A stretch of DNA of 5,371 nucleotides from Parcubacteria group bacterium CG11_big_fil_rev_8_21_14_0_20_41_14 (lineage in GTDB: Bacteria > Patescibacteriota > Patescibacteriia > UBA2169): the NCBI GenBank assembly GCA_002787075.1, contig PCVT01000031.1:1-5371 (forward strand), given 5' to 3'. Each line of letters starts with the position of its first letter. The first letter of the stretch is position 1. A program made the translations under genes and the position numbers. The notes below the pieces were generated by a model. It was not told the DNA's origin and searched no databases. It saw only the letters and a list, made by a program, of their open reading frames with translations. Of this stretch, positions 5,343-5,371 are shown in pieces.

Positions 5343-5371
5343 AGTGATAAAAAATTATTTTTGTATTCAAA

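Larger units (their letters stand above)
3797..5371. mobile_element. Putative integrated element at the tRNA-Lys 3' end (right end outside the window)
   Basis: A recombinase gene pointing into the 3' end of an intact tRNA is the classical layout of an element integrated at a tRNA. The left boundary is set here at the tRNA 3' end, but the crossover core could lie inside the tRNA 3' half or in the 3800-3830 spacer. No second copy of the tRNA 3' end is found in the window, so the other attachment site must lie beyond 5371, or the element is not of this kind. Cargo is unseen. A single domesticated recombinase gene is the alternative. Confidence 0.35.

Noticed and set aside
1..5371. CRISPR array, insertion sequence or defence system
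   Set aside because: No regularly spaced repeats, no transposase with terminal repeats, and no nuclease, toxin or antitoxin genes are visible. The recombinase is the only mobile-element gene.

Overview
The window looks like bacterial chromosome of moderate-to-low GC that meets the edge of a probable integrated element. The best clue to the organism is the large serine recombinase. Its layout (YARKSTD start, DRLAR, the NTGQGKFMLNMAFGQSKYY-like stretch, a zinc ribbon, then a coiled coil) matches, from memory, recombinases common in Patescibacteria/CPR (Parcubacteria-like) genomes. That placement is an inference; no database search was possible.

Left two thirds (about 1-3642, all minus strand): one tight operon. 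From a promoter at about 3637-3666 it runs leftward through a 918-aa P2-type cation (probably Ca2+) ATPase (786-3542), a 183-aa YgjP/DUF45-type zinc metallopeptidase (228-779) that starts 6 nt after the ATPase stop, and an unrecognised 41-aa small ORF (88-213) with a strong Shine-Dalgarno. It ends at a probable intrinsic terminator at 8-30. The ATPase leader carries an inverted repeat over the -10 box and a hairpin that covers its Shine-Dalgarno.

Centre (3543-3800): a compact divergent control region. The minus-strand operon promoter and a plus-strand promoter for tRNA-Lys(UUU) (3724-3799) stand back to back, and their -35 hexamers form a perfect 6-bp inverted repeat.

Right third (3735-5371): a minus-strand 535-aa large serine recombinase converges on the tRNA 3' end. 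Its reading frame has no stop before the tRNA, so the last 20 codons are antisense to it. Three to four hairpins lie in the codons for the C-terminal tail. The simplest reading is that a mobile element encoding this recombinase sits at the tRNA 3' end and extends past the right edge of the window; its far attachment site and cargo are not visible. No CRISPR array, insertion sequence, rRNA or obvious defence system is seen.
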